In this document: positions 53,285 to 61,709 of the stretch, one piece after another
Layout: each line of letters starts with the position of its first letter
Position numbering within the stretch: the first letter of the stretch is position 1
Assembly: GCF_009711975.1 (NCBI RefSeq)
Contig: NZ_VIKW01000001.1
Span: 168,824-232,823 of the forward strand
Length of the DNA: 64,000 nucleotides
Origin: Anabaena sp. UHCC 0204
Lineage (GTDB): Bacteria > Cyanobacteriota > Cyanobacteriia > Cyanobacteriales > Nostocaceae
Direction: 5' to 3'
Notes under the pieces: model-generated
Databases searched by the model: none
What the model saw: the letters and a program-made list of their open reading frames with translations, nothing else
What the model was told of the DNA's origin: nothing
Made by a program: the position numbers and the translations under genes

Positions 53285-54478
53285 CTATTCCGGTAACTTA
53301 TACTGTCCCACTATCCGCTTCGCAAACTCCGGTACATGAGCTTCCAACTTCTCCCCATGATTCCGCTTCACATACAAGTAATTTCTCGCAAAGTGGGAAT
53401 CTATGGAAAATCTCGCATATTCCAGTCCTTTGGGTCCGATTTTATCTATGACGACTCCCATTAATTTCGCCGCCCACATGGGTAAAGTAACTGCTTGATC
53501 GTAAGCTGGGATGCTTTGCTGTACGGCGGGTTTCCGGTTTCCTTGGGACATGACGGGCTGGGTGTGGAGTTGGTCTTTGACGAGTTCGAGCATTTCTTTG
53601 CCTGTATCATTTCTGACTACTATCCATTGCCATTGGTAGGGTGCGCCCATATACCCGACGACGATATCAGCTAGGGAGTTGACGTAATCAAAGCAACTCA
53701 TACAGGATGGGGCAAAGATGTCTTTGAGGACGTTGGTTTTTAAACCGAAGAAGGGGACTGTTTCTTCTGATCCGTCTTCGTGTTTAAAATGTACTCGGAA
53801 ATCTTGCATGAATTCGTAACTGACTACTGTTTCGGGTGATCTGCTGGTGGTTTCTAGGAATTTTTGCAGCCCAGCGCGGGTAACGTTATCTACGCATGGT
53901 GTTCCGAGTACGTAGAGTTTTTCTAGTCCGAGTTTTTTCTCGACGGCTCGTAATGCTTGGATTTGACACCCTACTCCGATCACTAATAACCGTTTCATTC
54001 CTGATTTTTCGATTTCTTCTAATACGGATAGGTTGGGGGATAAGGTAGGTTTATTTACTTTTGCCGCTAGTATTTCTTCGGGGGTACGGGCGATGATGGG
54101 CATGGGTTGAAAGCGGTCTTCTTTGGTGTTTTGGACACAAACTACGCCTTCAACTAAGCCACGATTGAGCATTTCTATGGCTATGCTGCTAACTATTCCT
54201 GTCCATTGTGCGCCTTCTATGGGTTGTTGTTTTCTGGCGGACATCATTTCTTGATGAACTCCAAAGTAGAGTTCGTTTTCGTCTTCGAGGTTACGGGGGC
54301 GTTTATGGGTGGTGGTTTCTAGTTCGTCTATTCTTTGGGTAATGAAGGCGCAGGCTTCTTTGACGTAGTGGATATAGTAGGTGTCGCATAGTCCGCATTC
54401 GCTACAAAGTTCTTTGGCGGGGCGCACGCTTCCGGGTTTGAGGGCTTTGGCTTTTTTGTGGGATTCTATGGATGTCAT
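53285..54478 (-). CDS. bciB: 3,8-divinyl protochlorophyllide a 8-vinyl reductase, ferredoxin-type
   Basis: 397 residues of the FrhB/F420-hydrogenase beta-subunit family. N-terminal cluster cysteines in LCSECGLC, further cysteines in GVGCQIQALRAV, GTPCVDN and SCMSCFDYVN, giving ligands for iron-sulfur clusters plus a flavin. In cyanobacteria this protein (Slr1923 type) is BciB, reducing the 8-vinyl group in chlorophyll synthesis with ferredoxin; the related plant HCAR reduces 7-hydroxymethyl chlorophyll. Its stop lies four bases beyond the right arm of the GxxExxY inverted repeat. Confidence 0.9.
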   Translation of the reverse strand: MTSIESHKKAKALKPGSVRPAKELCSECGLCDTYYIHYVKEACAFITQRIDELETTTHKRPRNLEDENELYFGVHQEMMSARKQQPIEGAQWTGIVSSIAIEMLNRGLVEGVVCVQNTKEDRFQPMPIIARTPEEILAAKVNKPTLSPNLSVLEEIEKSGMKRLLVIGVGCQIQALRAVEKKLGLEKLYVLGTPCVDNVTRAGLQKFLETTSRSPETVVSYEFMQDFRVHFKHEDGSEETVPFFGLKTNVLKDIFAPSCMSCFDYVNSLADIVVGYMGAPYQWQWIVVRNDTGKEMLELVKDQLHTQPVMSQGNRKPAVQQSIPAYDQAVTLPMWAAKLMGVVIDKIGPKGLEYARFSIDSHFARNYLYVKRNHGEKLEAHVPEFAKRIVGQYKLPE

Positions 54479-54791
54479 TTATTTTGTTTATTTTTACTAA
54501 ATATGGCTTTTATTACCTTACCGTTAGGGGTTGTGATGTGGGTGGTTTGATTTGGATAAGAGGTTTTTTCACGCAGAGACGCAGAGGCGCAAAGAAGAGC
54601 GCGGAAGAAGTAATTTTTGACTTATCTGAACAGTGGTAATTAAGTTTAGTTATTTGATTTCTTTATCTAAACTTCATAAAACTTTTATCTAAACTTTATG
54701 AATTGATTCAGTAAATATACAGATATGTGAAGTTATAATATAATTAAGCTTAAATTTTTTCACATTTCAACTAAAACGGAGAATAAAAGTG
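54479..54791. other. Divergent intergenic region bciB / PEP-CTERM gene
   Basis: About 310 bp with a CGCAGAG-type repeat at 54569-54595 (TTCACGCAGAGACGCAGAGG then CGCAAAG). AACTTCATAAAACTTTTATC and AACTTTATGAATTGATTC lie just before the gene and partly repeat each other. Confidence 0.5.
54569..54595. repeat. CGCAGAG-type dispersed repeat
   Basis: Single-arm copy of the family that forms the inverted repeat at 52818-53281, about 1.3 kb away. Confidence 0.65.
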
Positions 54792-55532
54792 ATGATAATT
54801 GAACATTTACTCAAAAACATCTCTTTAGTTGCTACTGCCACAGCAACAATAGGTATTTTTGCAAACTCAGCCAGTGCTTTAACTTTAAATAGTTCTTCTG
54901 GTACTTGGAGTAATACAGTAGGAGGTTCAGGTATAGTTACTCAGACGGTAGCTGGTGAAAATCAAGTTCGTTGGGGGACTCCACTAACAAATGATGGTAA
55001 ATCTGGTTTAGGATTTACTGGGGTTGGTACTACAACTTTTAATCCTGGCGACACTTTTTTACTAGGTACACTTCGCCATTTCAATAATGCCCTTTTCGCG
55101 GGAACTGCTGCAAGTCAAACAAAACTGAATGTTAACTTAAATTTTAGCTCCCCTCTTACTACTGAAGCATTTGGTTTTGATTTAGGTATTGATGAAACAC
55201 TCAACGTAGGACTTGCAAGTAATTGTCCTTATACCAGCACGACTCCTTGTTCTGATAAAATTTCTTTCCCTAATGCTTTCCCAGGAAACACTTTCAATCT
55301 TGATGGTACAGATTATACACTCGAATTACTAGGTTTTAGTAATACTCTTGGTGGTAATTTAGTCCAGGACTTCATTTCTCAAGAAGGTGGTACAAATAGT
55401 ACTTATCTGTATGGAAAACTTACATCTGTAACACCTATATCAGTTCCTGAGCCTAGTAGTGCTGTGGCAGTTTTGGCTTTGGGTGCTTTGGGTGCTGGAC
55501 AAGCCATCAAACGTAAAAAAGTAATCGCTTAA
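54792..55532 (+). CDS. PEP-CTERM sorted exported protein
   Basis: 246 residues from ATG 54792 (GTG at 54789 also open), with GGAGAATAAAA upstream. Signal peptide to about residue 30 (ending ANSASA). A beta-rich, Thr/Ser/Asn-rich body (VGGSGIVTQTVAGENQVRWG, FGFDLGIDETLN) is followed by VPEPSSAVAVLALGALGAG and a basic tail IKRKK, the PEP-CTERM sorting signal. One Cys pair (NCPYTSTTPC) could form a disulfide. Such proteins are exported and processed by exosortase; the function of this one is unknown. Confidence 0.88.
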   Translation: MIIEHLLKNISLVATATATIGIFANSASALTLNSSSGTWSNTVGGSGIVTQTVAGENQVRWGTPLTNDGKSGLGFTGVGTTTFNPGDTFLLGTLRHFNNALFAGTAASQTKLNVNLNFSSPLTTEAFGFDLGIDETLNVGLASNCPYTSTTPCSDKISFPNAFPGNTFNLDGTDYTLELLGFSNTLGGNLVQDFISQEGGTNSTYLYGKLTSVTPISVPEPSSAVAVLALGALGAGQAIKRKKVIA

Positions 55533-55735
55533 TAGTCTGGTGTTGATAACAGCTAATTAAGAGAATGTTTTCAAAGTCACGGAAAGTATAATTTTGTTGT
55601 TATCTTGGTCTAATAACGTTTTTGGATGATATATTGCGTGGGAAAATAGGAAGTAAACAAAGCTCAAAGTAGATTTGAGTAGGTTTTATATAACGGTATG
55701 CAAACCATGAAATAAATTATCAAATCTTTATTAAT

Positions 55736-55770
55736 AACCCTTCGGTTAATTTATCGAGGGGTTTTTTGCT
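55736..55770 (+). terminator. Rho-independent terminator candidate
   Basis: AACCCTTCG pairs with CGAGGGGTT across about ten bases and runs into TTTTTTGCTG. It is 200 bp after the PEP-CTERM stop, so it may end that transcript or an unannotated RNA. Confidence 0.65.
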
Positions 55771-55803
55771 GTTAAAATACATTTTCCATTATCCCACAAA
55801 ACC

Positions 55804-55853
55804 GACTGAGAATTAATTCTCAGTCTCATAGCAAAAGTCTGTTTTAACAGACT
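55804..55853. repeat. Two perfect palindromes in tandem
   Basis: A 22-bp perfect palindrome at 55804-55825 (arms GACTGAGAATT) and a hairpin AGTCTGTTTTAACAGACT at 55836-55853. They share the AGACTGA/GACTGAG theme. Possible operator or protein-binding sites, or RNA hairpins. Confidence 0.5.
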
Positions 55854-56027
55854 GAATAAATATCAATCTTCATTCAGATTTAGCTAAATTTTGCTATTAG
55901 CCAAGAAATGAATTTGTTGGTGGTGGTAATATCATGATGATTGTGGAAGATGTTAGATGAAAAAAGAGCGATCGCTATTTCAATAAATATGCTATTTTTA
56001 GCATAAATAGGATATAAGTTAAGACAA

Positions 56028-56138
56028 TTGCAAACAGAACCAATAAAACCACTGCAATGGGTAGAAAGTTCCCTAGAAGACCTCAAAAAGTTTCCTGAAG
56101 AGGTACAAGGGGAAATAGGATATGCGTTCAAGCTGTAG
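56028..56138 (+). pseudogene. HigB/Gp49-like toxin, N-terminal fragment
   Basis: A 36-codon frame (TTG start) reads QTEPIKPLQWVESSLEDLKK then FPEEVQGEIGYAFKL and stops. KPLxWVxSSLxDLKxFPEEVQxEIGYA is the opening of phage-derived Gp49-like / HigB toxins, which normally run to about 110 residues. The stop after GYAFKL cuts off the catalytic part. Remnant of a type II toxin gene. Confidence 0.6.
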
Positions 56139-56170
56139 TTAATAAAAAAGTAAAAAATGAAATTTTACTT

Positions 56171-56344
56171 ATGATTCAATCTCAAATTCAGCAGCATGAA
56201 GCAACGATAAATCTACTTGTACAAAATCTGATGGTTTTAGAACAACTAAAGAAAATGTTATGTACAATACAAAATCAAAATTCAATACCCAATACTCAAC
56301 CAACAATAGATTTTAATTCAAATACAGAGTTAATAAGTAGGTGA
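56171..56344 (+). CDS. Short hypothetical protein downstream of the toxin fragment
   Basis: 57 residues from ATG 56171: MIQSQIQQHEATINLLVQNL, a helical segment (MVLEQLKKML), then an Asn/Gln/Pro-rich end. One amphipathic helix, no family recognised and no clear ribosome site. It could be part of the decayed toxin-antitoxin locus or a chance frame. Confidence 0.3.
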   Translation: MIQSQIQQHEATINLLVQNLMVLEQLKKMLCTIQNQNSIPNTQPTIDFNSNTELISR

Positions 56345-56493
56345 ACAGAAAAATTTAAAGGTATATAACGGTATGTAAAGTTGTCTCAATGCGATATTAT
56401 GATTGAGTTTCAGCCATTTTACAAAGAAAAGTTCTAGACTGAATAAAATAATCTTACCAGAGTTACCCTGTAATTATTCAGCATATACTTTCC

Positions 56494-57504
56494 ATGCACA
56501 TCAACCGTCGTCAATTTCTCACCACATTGGGATTAACCACCATAGCTACCCAAATCCCTCCAGGTATAGCCCAAAATCCCCTTACTAACCTTAAACCACC
56601 ACGATTAAAAATAGGCGATACTGTCGGCTTAGTTTCCCCAGCAAGTATCATTGAAACCCAAGATATAGAAGATGCAAAACAAGTCTTAAAAAAATTAGGT
56701 TTACAAATCAAAATTGGTACACATATTTTAGATCGTTATGGTTATTTAGCTGGAAAAGATACAGACCGCGCTCACGATATTAATACCATGTTTGCTGACC
56801 AATCTGTAAAAGCAATTATCGCCATGCGTGGCGGTTGGGGTTGTAATCGAATTTTACCATTACTTAATTATCCGTTGATTAGTAGGAATCCAAAGATTAT
56901 TATGGGTTACAGTGATATCACTTCTTTGTTATTAGCTATTAATGCTCGCAGTCAATTAATTACTTTTCATGGTGCAGTTGCTACATCAACTTGGAATCAA
57001 TTTACAGTTGATTACCTTAAACGTATCCTTTTTTATGGGGAATTAGTCACCATGGAAAATTCCGCCATACCCACGGGAAAAATAGCAGTAATTACCCCTG
57101 GAATAGCGAGAGGAAAATTAATAGGTGGTAATCTATCAGTTGTGTCAGCAATGCTAGGTTCATCTTATCTACCATCATGGCGCAAAAATATTTTATTTGT
57201 AGAAGATATTGGTGAAGATATTTATCGCATTGACAGAATGCTAACCCAGCTAAAAAATGCTGGTATTCTCAATCAAATTTCGGGTTTTATCTTTGGACAA
57301 TGTACTAATTGCAAAGTTGATGATCAACCTGCATTTACATTAATGCAAGTATTAAAACAGCATATCACACCATTAGGAATTCCCGCTTGGTACGGTTCTA
57401 TGATTGGTCATATTTCAGACAAATTTACAATCCCTGTCGGTGTAGTAGTAGAAATAGATGCTGATTATGGCCGAATCACGATGTTAGAAGCTGCTGTCAT
57501 TTAA
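56494..57504 (+). CDS. LD-carboxypeptidase (peptidase family S66), Tat-type signal
   Basis: 336 residues. N-terminal NRRQFLTTLGLTTIATQ is a twin-arginine-type signal. Family S66 markers: IGDTVGLVSPAS at the start, AIMRGGWGCNRIL, the nucleophile Ser in IMGYSDITSLL, LFVEDIGEDIYRIDRMLTQL (catalytic Glu region) and a late His in GSMIGHISDK. S66 enzymes remove the terminal D-Ala from murein tetrapeptides. Cytosolic in many bacteria, but export is suggested here. Confidence 0.9.
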   Translation: MHINRRQFLTTLGLTTIATQIPPGIAQNPLTNLKPPRLKIGDTVGLVSPASIIETQDIEDAKQVLKKLGLQIKIGTHILDRYGYLAGKDTDRAHDINTMFADQSVKAIIAMRGGWGCNRILPLLNYPLISRNPKIIMGYSDITSLLLAINARSQLITFHGAVATSTWNQFTVDYLKRILFYGELVTMENSAIPTGKIAVITPGIARGKLIGGNLSVVSAMLGSSYLPSWRKNILFVEDIGEDIYRIDRMLTQLKNAGILNQISGFIFGQCTNCKVDDQPAFTLMQVLKQHITPLGIPAWYGSMIGHISDKFTIPVGVVVEIDADYGRITMLEAAVI

Positions 57505-58038
57505 CCGCTTCTTTGTCCCTAAAATCATGGCTAAAATTCTACTCTAATATTGATAGCTTCACTACCAACCCTAACGTCTTTATACTAAACGACTGCGCTA
57601 TTTACTATTCAGCACTGTTTTGTTAGCTACTAACTGCTTGGAGTCATTTTTAACTAGTGTCAGTTAAGAAAGTGTCACTCTCTACACTAGCCATTTGGTG
57701 TTAAAAGAGATATCGTTAGTGAATGCAAGGAGTGATACCACTTCATCTTATATTTGTTACAAGTTCCCTCGCGCTGCTAATACTTTCTGTTATTTGAGTT
57801 GCGGGTTTCAGATGTCACAAAGATAGTGAGTTGGTAGAAAGTTATACGGGGAAACGCTTGAGTTAGAAAAAACTCAGGCGTTTTTCATGTGTAAAATAGT
57901 TATGTAAGTATAAGCGGTATGAATATAGTCGTAATTAATGATACTACTTCCCCTATCAACTGCCACCTGTCATCAATCACCTTTCCCCTGCTATATTCTA
58001 GAAATAGAGGTTTTGTTGCTCAAGTAGGTTAACAAGAT
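57505..58038. other. Intergenic region with a strong terminator; possible small RNA locus
   Basis: About 530 bp without an ORF. CTAGTGT (about 57654) and ACACTAG (about 57683) are inverted around a GTCAGTTAAG/AGTGTCACTC core, and a strong terminator lies at 57852-57885. The distance from the preceding gene (350 bp) makes an independent RNA ending at the terminator possible. Confidence 0.35.
57852..57885 (+). terminator. Strong Rho-independent terminator
   Basis: AAACGCTTGAGTT (57852-57864) pairs with AACTCAGGCGTTT (57871-57883) with one mismatch, loop AGAAAA, followed by a T-run. The stem ends in A-tracts on one side and T-tracts on the other, so it could act in both directions. Confidence 0.8.
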
Positions 58039-58407
58039 ATGGATACTGAGGAACTAAAACGGCGTTATGTTGCAGGAGAAAGATATTTTGTTTCTGCTAA
58101 ATTAGTCAAAGCTAAACTAATTAATGCTTATTTACCTGGAATTAATTTGTGGGGAGCAGATTTAAGTGGAGCTAATTTGGCTAAATCTAAACTCTGGGGA
58201 GCAGATTTGAGTAGCGCAAATTTAGCTAAAGCGAATTTGACTAAAGCGAATTTATCTGGTGTTAATCTCACTGAAGCAAATCTTCGAGGCGCTAGGCTGC
58301 ACTATACTAAGTTGTATGGAGCGAATTTACATGGTGCATATTATGACGAAAGCACCAAATTTCCTAGAAATTTTAATCCTCTTAGCCACAAGATGCAAAA
58401 GCTGTAA
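58039..58407 (+). CDS. Pentapeptide-repeat protein
   Basis: 122 residues. From about residue 33 to 105 the chain consists of A(N/D)LxX pentapeptides (GADLSGANLAKSKLWGADLS, ANLAKANLTKANLSGVNLTE), enough for three to four coils of the right-handed quadrilateral helix. The N-terminal 30 residues (ELKRRYVAGERYF) form a common cyanobacterial cap. Cytosolic; function unknown. Confidence 0.9.
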   Translation: MDTEELKRRYVAGERYFVSAKLVKAKLINAYLPGINLWGADLSGANLAKSKLWGADLSSANLAKANLTKANLSGVNLTEANLRGARLHYTKLYGANLHGAYYDESTKFPRNFNPLSHKMQKL

Positions 58408-58473
58408 TTAGGAGTCAGGAGTTGTAAGGGCGAAGCCCTGACGGGATTGGAAGCATTAGTATTCGGTGTAAGG

Positions 58474-58569
58474 GTAAGGGCGAAGCATTCGGACGATAAA
58501 TTATCGGTTTTTTTCCATGTTTATTTTCCGAATGCTGATGCTTCCAGCACGCTTCGCGAACGCCCCTAC
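58474..58569. repeat. GAAGCATTCGG palindromic element
   Basis: GTAAGGGCGAAGCATTCGG at the left; CCGAATGCTGATGCTTCCAG and CGAACGCCCCTAC at the right. It shares the GCTGATGCTTCCAG insertion with the copy at 41846-42050. A purine-rich AAGAAGAAAG stretch follows. Confidence 0.75.
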
Positions 58570-58640
58570 AGGAGTCAGGAGAAGAAAGAAGAAGAAAGAA
58601 GAAGAAGGAACAAGAAGAGGGAAGAAGAGGAGTTTAATAA

Positions 58641-59456
58641 CTAAGCTTCTTCTGGTGCTGTTATGGGGAATGTTTCTCCAGCTAAATAGGCGGAAAAATG
58701 CTTTTGAAAATAAAGCCAAGATGTCATGTCTTCTCCTTCCATATATGTTTTGGGTGCTTCTTTATATAAGGGAAGGCGGGTGTTGATTTCTTGTTGTAAA
58801 ATTGGGTGTAATTCTGTTAAATTGCTGACTTTATTACCTATAGCACTGTAGATTAAATAACCAGGAAGTTTACCCATTTTCATCCAGGGCAACCATTGAC
58901 CAATTCTATCCCAAGATAGACTTAATTGTGTGACTGAATTTAAGTCTGAGTTAACTAAATCAGCAGTGGGAACAGAGATTTTAAATAATTCTGCTGCTTG
59001 GTAGATTTCCCCTGGACAATAATCAGTAAATTCGGGATTTTCTGCTAAAGGGTTGGGATAATTAGGAAAGATATCAAATACAAAATTGGTTTTTTCTCCT
59101 TCTATCTGCACAGGTATTTTGCCTTTAAATTGACCTTGAACAGGACTATTGGCAACGTGCATGACTGGAACTATTTCATTTGTCCAAGGGTTTTCCCATT
59201 TATGTAAAATATCCTTTGTTTCTGGGTTGAGGTAATAAGTGAGTTCTCTAGAAGTAAAATCCCAGCTACCTTCACCAGTAGGAAAACAACGACTAACACT
59301 CATGCCGACAATTTTAAATAATAGTTGTCGTTTTTCTCCAGGAATAAAACTATAAATATTCCCAGTCCAAGTCAGGAAGTTAGACTCTTGAGAATCTAGG
59401 GAAGCACGAGTTTTAATCCATTGTTGAACATCTACTAATTGGGTTTGGCTTACCAT
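58641..59456 (-). CDS. DUF1838-family protein
   Basis: 271 residues, no signal peptide or membrane segment. FLTWTGNIYSFIPGEKRQLL, RELTYYLNPETKDILHKWEN and the C-terminal YMEGEDMTSWLYFQKHFSAY fit the DUF1838 family, of unknown function. Beta-rich and lipocalin-like in composition, which is only an impression. It is transcribed in the same direction as the following minus-strand genes but separated from them by repeats. Confidence 0.75.
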   Translation of the reverse strand: MVSQTQLVDVQQWIKTRASLDSQESNFLTWTGNIYSFIPGEKRQLLFKIVGMSVSRCFPTGEGSWDFTSRELTYYLNPETKDILHKWENPWTNEIVPVMHVANSPVQGQFKGKIPVQIEGEKTNFVFDIFPNYPNPLAENPEFTDYCPGEIYQAAELFKISVPTADLVNSDLNSVTQLSLSWDRIGQWLPWMKMGKLPGYLIYSAIGNKVSNLTELHPILQQEINTRLPLYKEAPKTYMEGEDMTSWLYFQKHFSAYLAGETFPITAPEEA

Positions 59457-59542
59457 ACTAGGGGACTCCTATAGCTAAAAAATAATTGACAATTGAGAAT
59501 TGATAATTGAAGGTTTAAAACCTCTTTATTAAAGAAAAAAAG

Positions 59543-59598
59543 GCTGAAAAATTCCTCTTTCTCAATTCTCACACTTGAGGACGAGGTAATTGTCAATT
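59543..59598. repeat. GCCAAAAAATTC-type block, third copy
   Basis: GCTGAAAAATTCC, TTTCTCAATTCTC and a trailing AATTGTCAATT; diverged relative of 15996-16074 and 22566-22690. Confidence 0.6.
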
Positions 59599-59629
59599 CT
59601 CGATCTGCTTTTTCCTGATCTTTGAGTTG

Positions 59630-60436
59630 TTAGGCGTAATACTGCAACATAAATTTATCAGTAACACGCCAAAGTCGTTCATCTAATTTTGATAATGCCC
59701 ATTCGGCAATTTCTTGGGGTACACCACCATAAAAGGCTTCAGCGATACTGCCTGTAATACAAGCTATGGTGTCGCTATCACCACCAATGGAAATAGCATT
59801 ACGAATTGCATCTTCAAAATCTGTAGATTCTAAAAAGGCGATAATGGCTTCGGGAACTGAATCTGGAGAGGAGTCGCTAAAGTTGTAGGTTGGTCTAACT
59901 TCATCTAAGGTAGGCTTTAAGTTATAGCCAAAGGAATTTTGAATGTAGGATTTGATTGTGGGTTTATCATAGCCAGTACGCGCCAAAAAGATGGCAGTAG
60001 CGGTAGCTTGTGCGCCTTTTATTCCTTCTGGATGGTTGTGAGTAACTTCTGCACTGCTTTGAGCTTCTTGTAAGACGGTGTTTAAGTCATCAAAGGCAGA
60101 TGCTATGGGACTAACTCGCATTGATGAACCGTTACCCCAACTGTTGTAGGGTTCGGTGCTATTTGATTTTGCCCATTCTCGAAATCTATCACCATAACCA
60201 ACTTCTGGATATTCGGAGTAGTATAATTTGAAGTTTTCGATATATTGAATTTGGTCAATATATTTGGTATTGTCGGGGAATGTGTCAGCGTTGAGAATGA
60301 CTTCTGCCACGGCTACTGTTAGCACTGTGTCGTCTGTGAAAGTACATTCGTCACTAAACAGAGGAAAATCCTTAGTTTTGATATTGTGGAACTTATAGAT
60401 AGAGCCAATGATATCACCAGCGATCGCACCCAGCAT
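59630..60436 (-). CDS. ADP-ribosylglycohydrolase-family protein
   Basis: 268 residues. Begins MLGAIAGDIIGSIYKFHNIK; magnesium ligands are visible in FTDDTVLTVA (Thr-Asp-Asp) and in SIGGDSDTIACITGSIAEA. HPEGIKGAQATATAIF is the central conserved helix. It should remove ADP-ribose from proteins or small molecules. A second, degenerate family member lies at 595-1506. Not linked to nitrogenase genes here, so a DraG role is not implied. Confidence 0.9.
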   Translation of the reverse strand: MLGAIAGDIIGSIYKFHNIKTKDFPLFSDECTFTDDTVLTVAVAEVILNADTFPDNTKYIDQIQYIENFKLYYSEYPEVGYGDRFREWAKSNSTEPYNSWGNGSSMRVSPIASAFDDLNTVLQEAQSSAEVTHNHPEGIKGAQATATAIFLARTGYDKPTIKSYIQNSFGYNLKPTLDEVRPTYNFSDSSPDSVPEAIIAFLESTDFEDAIRNAISIGGDSDTIACITGSIAEAFYGGVPQEIAEWALSKLDERLWRVTDKFMLQYYA

Positions 60437-60565
60437 AATTATTTAAATTAAATTTGTTTTTCCAAGCTTATTACTGTGTTCTAGTGTGGCACAACTGTAA
60501 GCGATCGCTGACTTTATATTGCAATTGACACTAAATAGGGTTTACTGCAAAAGTTGTCGGTGACG

Positions 60566-60662
60566 ACAGGGAACAGGGAACAGGGAACAGGGAATAGGGA
60601 ATAGGGAAAACTTCTTAACAACTGACAACTGACAACTGACAACTGACAACTGACAACTGACT
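60566..60662. repeat. Two STRR tracts (GGGAACA and CAACTGA units)
   Basis: Five to six GGGAACA/GGGAATA heptamers followed by seven CAACTGA heptamers, directly downstream of prmC on the minus strand. Confidence 0.85.
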
Positions 60663-60683
60663 CCTTTAAAAGTCTTTGTGTGT

Positions 60684-61595
60684 CTAAGTTTTACCACTTT
60701 TCTTATACGCAATGGCAAAACGTTCAATCCCGGCTAAATCAGCATGAATAGAAATATGACAATAATTACCGTTATTTTCCAATAATTCTTTGACTATATC
60801 GGCTTGTCCCGCCATCATTTCAATTAACCACACCCCACCAGGACGCAAATAAGCAGGGGAAACTGCAATTAAATAACGAATATCATCTAACCCATCTGCA
60901 CCACCATCTAAGGCTAAATGGGGTTCATGTTTAACAACTTCTGGTTGTAACGTCAAAACAGTATCGCTAGGTATATAGGGCGGATTTGATACCATGCCAC
61001 TAAACTGACCTTTCAGTGATTCTAAGGGTTGCCACCAAGAACCCTGATAAAATTTAATCCGTTCCTCAAAACCCAAATTTTCAGCATTGGTTTGAGCAAC
61101 TGCTAATGCGGCTGGACTAATATCTACTGCATGAATTGTGGTATTTGTCAATACTTCTGCTAATCCCAGAGCGATCGCTCCACTACCTGTTCCCAAATCT
61201 GCCCAATGTCCTGCTTTCATCTCACTGTTAGCAGCCGCAACAGCCAAATCAATCAAAATCTCTGTTTCTGGTCTGGGAATTAAAACTGCATTGGAAACTG
61301 TAAGTTGAAACTTCCGCCAAGATGTCATTCCCGCAATATACTGAACCGGTAAACGGTCATGTAATCGCCTTTGCCACAATTGCTCTAATTCTATAAGAGA
61401 CAATTGTATGGGGATGTAATTTTCTATTTTATAAGATTCTAAACGCAGTGCTAAACGGTCTAAATTAGTTATTATTTGTAATAGCCAATCTACCTCAATA
61501 GGAGATATATCCGCAGCGATCGCAGCTTGAATTGCCGCATTTCGCCACTGCCAAATTTCTAAACCAGAAACTATATGATTTGGCTTTAACATCAT
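60684..61595 (-). CDS. prmC: Peptide chain release factor N5-glutamine methyltransferase
   Basis: 303 residues from the Met at 61595 (or 61592). The frame stays open to 61751, but those 52 codons are encoded by the GAAGCATTCGG repeat and a GAAGGAGTC tract, so the longer start is rejected. N-terminal helical domain, then the SAM-binding WADLGTGSGAIALGLAEVL and the catalytic NPPY in VSNPPYIPSD. Methylates the GGQ glutamine of RF1 and RF2. Confidence 0.93.
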   Translation of the reverse strand: MMLKPNHIVSGLEIWQWRNAAIQAAIAADISPIEVDWLLQIITNLDRLALRLESYKIENYIPIQLSLIELEQLWQRRLHDRLPVQYIAGMTSWRKFQLTVSNAVLIPRPETEILIDLAVAAANSEMKAGHWADLGTGSGAIALGLAEVLTNTTIHAVDISPAALAVAQTNAENLGFEERIKFYQGSWWQPLESLKGQFSGMVSNPPYIPSDTVLTLQPEVVKHEPHLALDGGADGLDDIRYLIAVSPAYLRPGGVWLIEMMAGQADIVKELLENNGNYCHISIHADLAGIERFAIAYKKSGKT

Positions 61596-61636
61596 AGAAG
61601 AAGGAGTCAAAAAGAAGGAGTCAAAAAGAAGGAGTC

Positions 61637-61709
61637 GTAGGGGCGAAGCATTCGGGCGATAAATTATCGGTTTTTTCCCAAGTTTATTTTCCGAATGCTT
61701 CGCCCTTAC
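61637..61709. repeat. GAAGCATTCGG palindromic element, compact copy
   Basis: GTAGGGGCGAAGCATTCGGG at the left and CCGAATGCTTCGCCCTTAC at the right form a near-perfect inverted repeat around ATAAATTATCGG. Partial extra arms follow to about 61743. It separates prmC from the Tic22 gene and adds an in-frame extension to prmC. Confidence 0.75.

Larger units (their letters stand above)
55533..56027. other. Intergenic region with three consecutive hairpins
   Basis: About 495 bp. Hairpins at 55736-55770, 55804-55825 and 55836-55853 follow one another. TATAACGGTATGCA at about 55690 resembles the left end of the 109-bp MITE. A minus-strand frame at 55880-56131 lies opposite the toxin fragment and is not supported. 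Confidence 0.5.

Noticed and set aside
55880-56131. 83-codon minus-strand ORF
   Set aside because: It is antisense to the recognisable HigB/Gp49-like toxin fragment and has no convincing features.
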